From positions 1 to 6,864 of the forward strand of contig CAZBXB010000035.1 in NCBI GenBank assembly GCA_964496075.1: a stretch of 6,864 nucleotides of DNA, read 5' to 3'. Both the position numbers and the translations under genes were made by a program. Shown one piece after another: positions 5,295 through 6,864 of this stretch. Each line of letters opens with the position of its first letter. Position 1 is the stretch's first letter. Below the pieces are notes generated by a model. That model worked only from the letters and a program-made list of their open reading frames with translations, made no database searches and was not told where the DNA came from. Origin of the DNA: UBA1372 sp964496075. GTDB taxonomy: Bacteria; Patescibacteriota; Microgenomatia; UBA12405.

Positions 5295-5366
5295 GGAGTA
5301 AGCATATATGTAGAAAATTGAAGTACTGCTTTTTCAAATTTAAAGAGCTATGAAAAAGGAGATAGA

Positions 5367-6203
5367 TTGCTTGTCAGTTATGTGAAAGATGTTGATGAAA
5401 GTGAATATTTTTATGTTATGGATTATTATCGAAGTGATTCTATTTTAAAACTATTTATAGTGTTTGTGATATTGGCGATGTTAGTGGCAGGCTGGAAGGG
5501 AATAAGTTCAATAGTTGGAATGGGGTTGTCTTTTGTGGTCATCTTTAAATTTATCTTGCCAAAAATATTGGCCGGAGCGGATCCAATATTCGTATCCGTA
5601 CTAGGGACATGCCTGATTATCCCAATTAGTTTTTACTTATCACATGGATTTTGCAAAAAAACGACAGTGGCGATTGCAGGAACGATAATATCGCTGATTT
5701 TAACCGGCGTATTGGCAGGTATATTTGTAAACATACTAAACATTTCCGGATTTGCCTCTGAAGAGGCGGGGTTTTTGAGTGTAGAGATGGGCGGAAACAT
5801 CAATATGAGAGGCATACTCTTGGCGGGTATAGTGGTCAGTGCTTTGGGAATATTGGACGATATTACAATTTCTCAGGCATCTATCGCCTACCAGCTTAAA
5901 AAAGCTAATCCGGAATTGAACTGGATGGAGTTAAACAGAAAGGCAATGGAAGTGGGCAGGGATCATATAGCTTCGATGGTAAACAGTTTGGTATTGGTGT
6001 ATGCCGGTGCTTCCCTGCCCTTATTACTTTTATTTGTGAATAATCCACATCCGTTTGGCGAAGTAATTAATTATGAAATAATAGCTGATGAAATAGTCAG
6101 AACAATGGTGGGTAGTATTGGACTAATCTTAGCAGTACCGATAACAACTGTGGTGGCAAGTTTGGTTTTAAGTGATAAAAAAGTAGTAAAGATTCATTTA
6201 TAA
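5367..6203 (+). CDS. YibE/F family permease domain (278 aa, lacks N-terminal part)
   Basis: This piece has the whole membrane part of a YibE/F protein. M-D-Y-Y-R-S (18-23) precedes about seven to eight hydrophobic segments. Family motifs are intact: F-Y-L-S-H-G-F-C-K-K-T-T (89-100), L-G-I-L-D-D-I-T-I-S-Q (160-170), V-G-R-D-H-I-A-S-M-V-N-S-L-V-L (196-210), Y-A-G-A-S-L-P-L (212-219), and E-I-V-R-T-M-V-G-S-I-G-L followed by A-V-P-I-T-T (242-261). TTG 5367 has AAGGAG at 5356-5361, 5 nt upstream, so re-initiation could make this product, although those bases also encode E-K-G-D in the family frame. ATG 5350 is in another frame and stops soon. The unchanged membrane core argues that the gene is either still expressed or only recently broken. 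The PAP2 gene starts 6 nt after its stop. Confidence 0.85.
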   Translation: MLVSYVKDVDESEYFYVMDYYRSDSILKLFIVFVILAMLVAGWKGISSIVGMGLSFVVIFKFILPKILAGADPIFVSVLGTCLIIPISFYLSHGFCKKTTVAIAGTIISLILTGVLAGIFVNILNISGFASEEAGFLSVEMGGNINMRGILLAGIVVSALGILDDITISQASIAYQLKKANPELNWMELNRKAMEVGRDHIASMVNSLVLVYAGASLPLLLLFVNNPHPFGEVINYEIIADEIVRTMVGSIGLILAVPITTVVASLVLSDKKVVKIHL

Positions 6204-6204
6204 T
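6199..6204 (+). promoter_or_regulatory. -10 promoter element (TATAAT) for the PAP2 gene, overlapping the YibE/F stop codon
   Basis: A perfect TATAAT covers the YibE/F stop codon and is followed by five bases and GTG 6210. The geometry matches the other start-adjacent boxes here and again predicts a leaderless mRNA. No Shine-Dalgarno precedes GTG 6210. Confidence 0.45.
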
Positions 6205-6209
6205 TAAGT

Positions 6210-6864
6210 GTGAGCAATAAGAAAAAATGGTTTTGGGGAATAATAGTGGTGGCTATTTCGGCGTCGATGGTAGTGTTTTGGCAGATATTGGCCAGTTATT
6301 TTTGGGGAAGTGCAGTATTGGAGGTGGACAGAGTTATTAATGAGTGGCTGGTAAGCATAAGACAGCCGTTTTGGAATGAGGTGATGACACTTGTGACTGT
6401 GGCTGGTAATGGCTGGACAATATTTTTAGGAAGTTTGCTGGTTGGGGTGTTTTTGAAGATGTCGGGAAGAAATAAGTGTTTTTGGTCATTGGTAGCAAGT
6501 AATTTGATTGGTGTAATGTTTGTTAATTTATCAAAGCTAGCAATTGGTAGGATTAGACCACCAGTGGAAAATGCAGTCATCAGTGCCGGTGGCTATGCTC
6601 TACCTTCCGGACATAGTTATTTTGGCATGATATTCTATGGACTTTTGACTTATTTTTTGATGAAACATTTTAATAATTTTAGTAAAAGACTGGTTGTGTT
6701 TTTTATTGGTATGGGATCTGTGGTTTTATTGGCCATATCAAGGATATATCTGGGAGTACATTGGGCATCAGACGTGGCAGCAGGATTGGCTATGAGTACT
6801 GTTTGGTTGAGTTTGACTATAGCGTATTTAGAATATCGAGGAGCTTGGCAACATAAAAAGATAA
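6210..6864 (+). CDS. PAP2 family membrane phosphatase (partial, continues past the right edge)
   Basis: PAP2 enzymes remove phosphate from lipid or isoprenoid phosphates such as phosphatidic acid or undecaprenyl diphosphate, with the active site at the membrane surface. All three family motifs are present: K109-x6-R116-P117 (K-L-A-I-G-R-I-R-P), P-S-G-H at 132-135, and S177-R178-x5-H184-x3-D188. H135 and H184 are the expected phosphate-handling histidines. Hydrophobic segments lie at about 8-30, 63-83, 92-108, 136-152, 160-176 and 188-206, the usual six-segment layout. The frame has no stop from GTG 6210 to the last base (218 codons), so the end lies outside the window, though the basic tail suggests it is near. 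The first GTG (6208) reads straight into TGA and is rejected. It shares a frame and near-adjacency with YibE/F and may be co-transcribed, but also has its own -10 box. Confidence 0.93.
   Translation, partial: MSNKKKWFWGIIVVAISASMVVFWQILASYFWGSAVLEVDRVINEWLVSIRQPFWNEVMTLVTVAGNGWTIFLGSLLVGVFLKMSGRNKCFWSLVASNLIGVMFVNLSKLAIGRIRPPVENAVISAGGYALPSGHSYFGMIFYGLLTYFLMKHFNNFSKRLVVFFIGMGSVVLLAISRIYLGVHWASDVAAGLAMSTVWLSLTIAYLEYRGAWQHKKI

Larger units (their letters stand above)
5052..6203 (+). pseudogene. YibE/F family membrane protein gene interrupted by two in-frame stops (TAA, TGA)
   Basis: All of 5052-6203 is one frame of 383 codons plus a final TAA, broken only by TAA at 5292-5294 (codon 81) and TGA at 5319-5321 (codon 90). 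Between and after the stops the frame keeps family-like sequence: G-V-S-I-Y-V-E-N, then S-T-A-F-S-N-L-K-S-Y-E-K-G-D-R-L-L-V-S-Y. Both stops need only one base change from expected codons (AAA to TAA for Lys; GGA to TGA for Gly). There is no frameshift. YibE/F proteins are multi-pass membrane proteins of uncertain transport role. Possible readings are a recent pseudogene, a gene that survives as two pieces, stop-codon readthrough, or sequence error. Confidence 0.65.

Noticed and set aside
5319..5321. Genetic code with TGA as glycine (as in Gracilibacteria/Absconditabacteria)
   Set aside because: TGA 5319 falls where Gly could be expected, but TAA 5292 in the same gene is not explained. TGA also appears to terminate two other genes (1036-1038, 1438-1440), and the large genes (purF, homocitrate synthase-like, PAP2) have no internal TGA.
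6296..6580. Minus-strand 94-aa frame
   Set aside because: It lies inside the PAP2 gene, whose motifs are complete in the plus-strand frame.
1..6864. tRNA, rRNA, CRISPR array, insertion sequence or riboswitch
   Set aside because: I saw no repeated spacer units, terminal inverted repeats with a transposase, cloverleaf-like sequence or known riboswitch core. All gaps are shorter than 300 bases.

Overview
The window looks like a compact bacterial chromosome segment of moderately low GC, probably from a Patescibacteria/CPR-type organism and perhaps Microgenomates. This is an inference from small single-domain genes, very short intergenic gaps, SD-less starts placed directly after -10 boxes, and a YibE/F permease next to a PAP2 phosphatase. 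No rRNA or marker protein fixes the lineage.

Layout. (1) Bases 1-70 hold the last 22 codons of a gene entering from the left; its Cys-x2-Cys tail resembles the end of RecB-like PD-(D/E)XK nucleases. (2) Bases ~71-1040 are AT-rich and carry two unrecognised plus-strand genes. The first has a faint resemblance to TY-Chap (secretion-chaperone-like) domains. (3) A small holin-like membrane protein (1111-1440) follows. It converges on, and overlaps by 24 nt, a minus-strand block. (4) The minus-strand block, in transcription order, is a Nudix hydrolase (5008-4562), amidophosphoribosyltransferase PurF (4490-3096), a homocitrate-synthase-like DRE-TIM enzyme (3041-1866) and a 135-aa coiled-coil protein (1824-1417). 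(5) A divergent promoter region (5009-5051) separates this block from a plus-strand pair: a YibE/F family membrane protein interrupted by two in-frame stops (5052-6203), and a PAP2 phosphatase running off the right edge (6210-6864).

How the genes fit together. PurF would make phosphoribosylamine from PRPP and glutamine, and the homocitrate-synthase-like enzyme would condense acetyl-CoA with a 2-oxo acid. No other purine, lysine or leucine gene is present, so both look like isolated metabolic genes. The Nudix enzyme would clean up or process a nucleotide derivative. YibE/F and PAP2 are both membrane proteins and may be co-transcribed, although PAP2 also has its own -10 box.

Most notable points. 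At least five genes have a TATAAT-like box ending 5-6 nt before the start codon, which predicts leaderless mRNAs. The YibE/F gene is split by TAA and TGA in an otherwise intact frame. PurF keeps two of the four cysteines that bind the [4Fe-4S] cluster in Bacillus-type enzymes, with Asp at both missing positions. I do not see a clearly new multi-gene system here.
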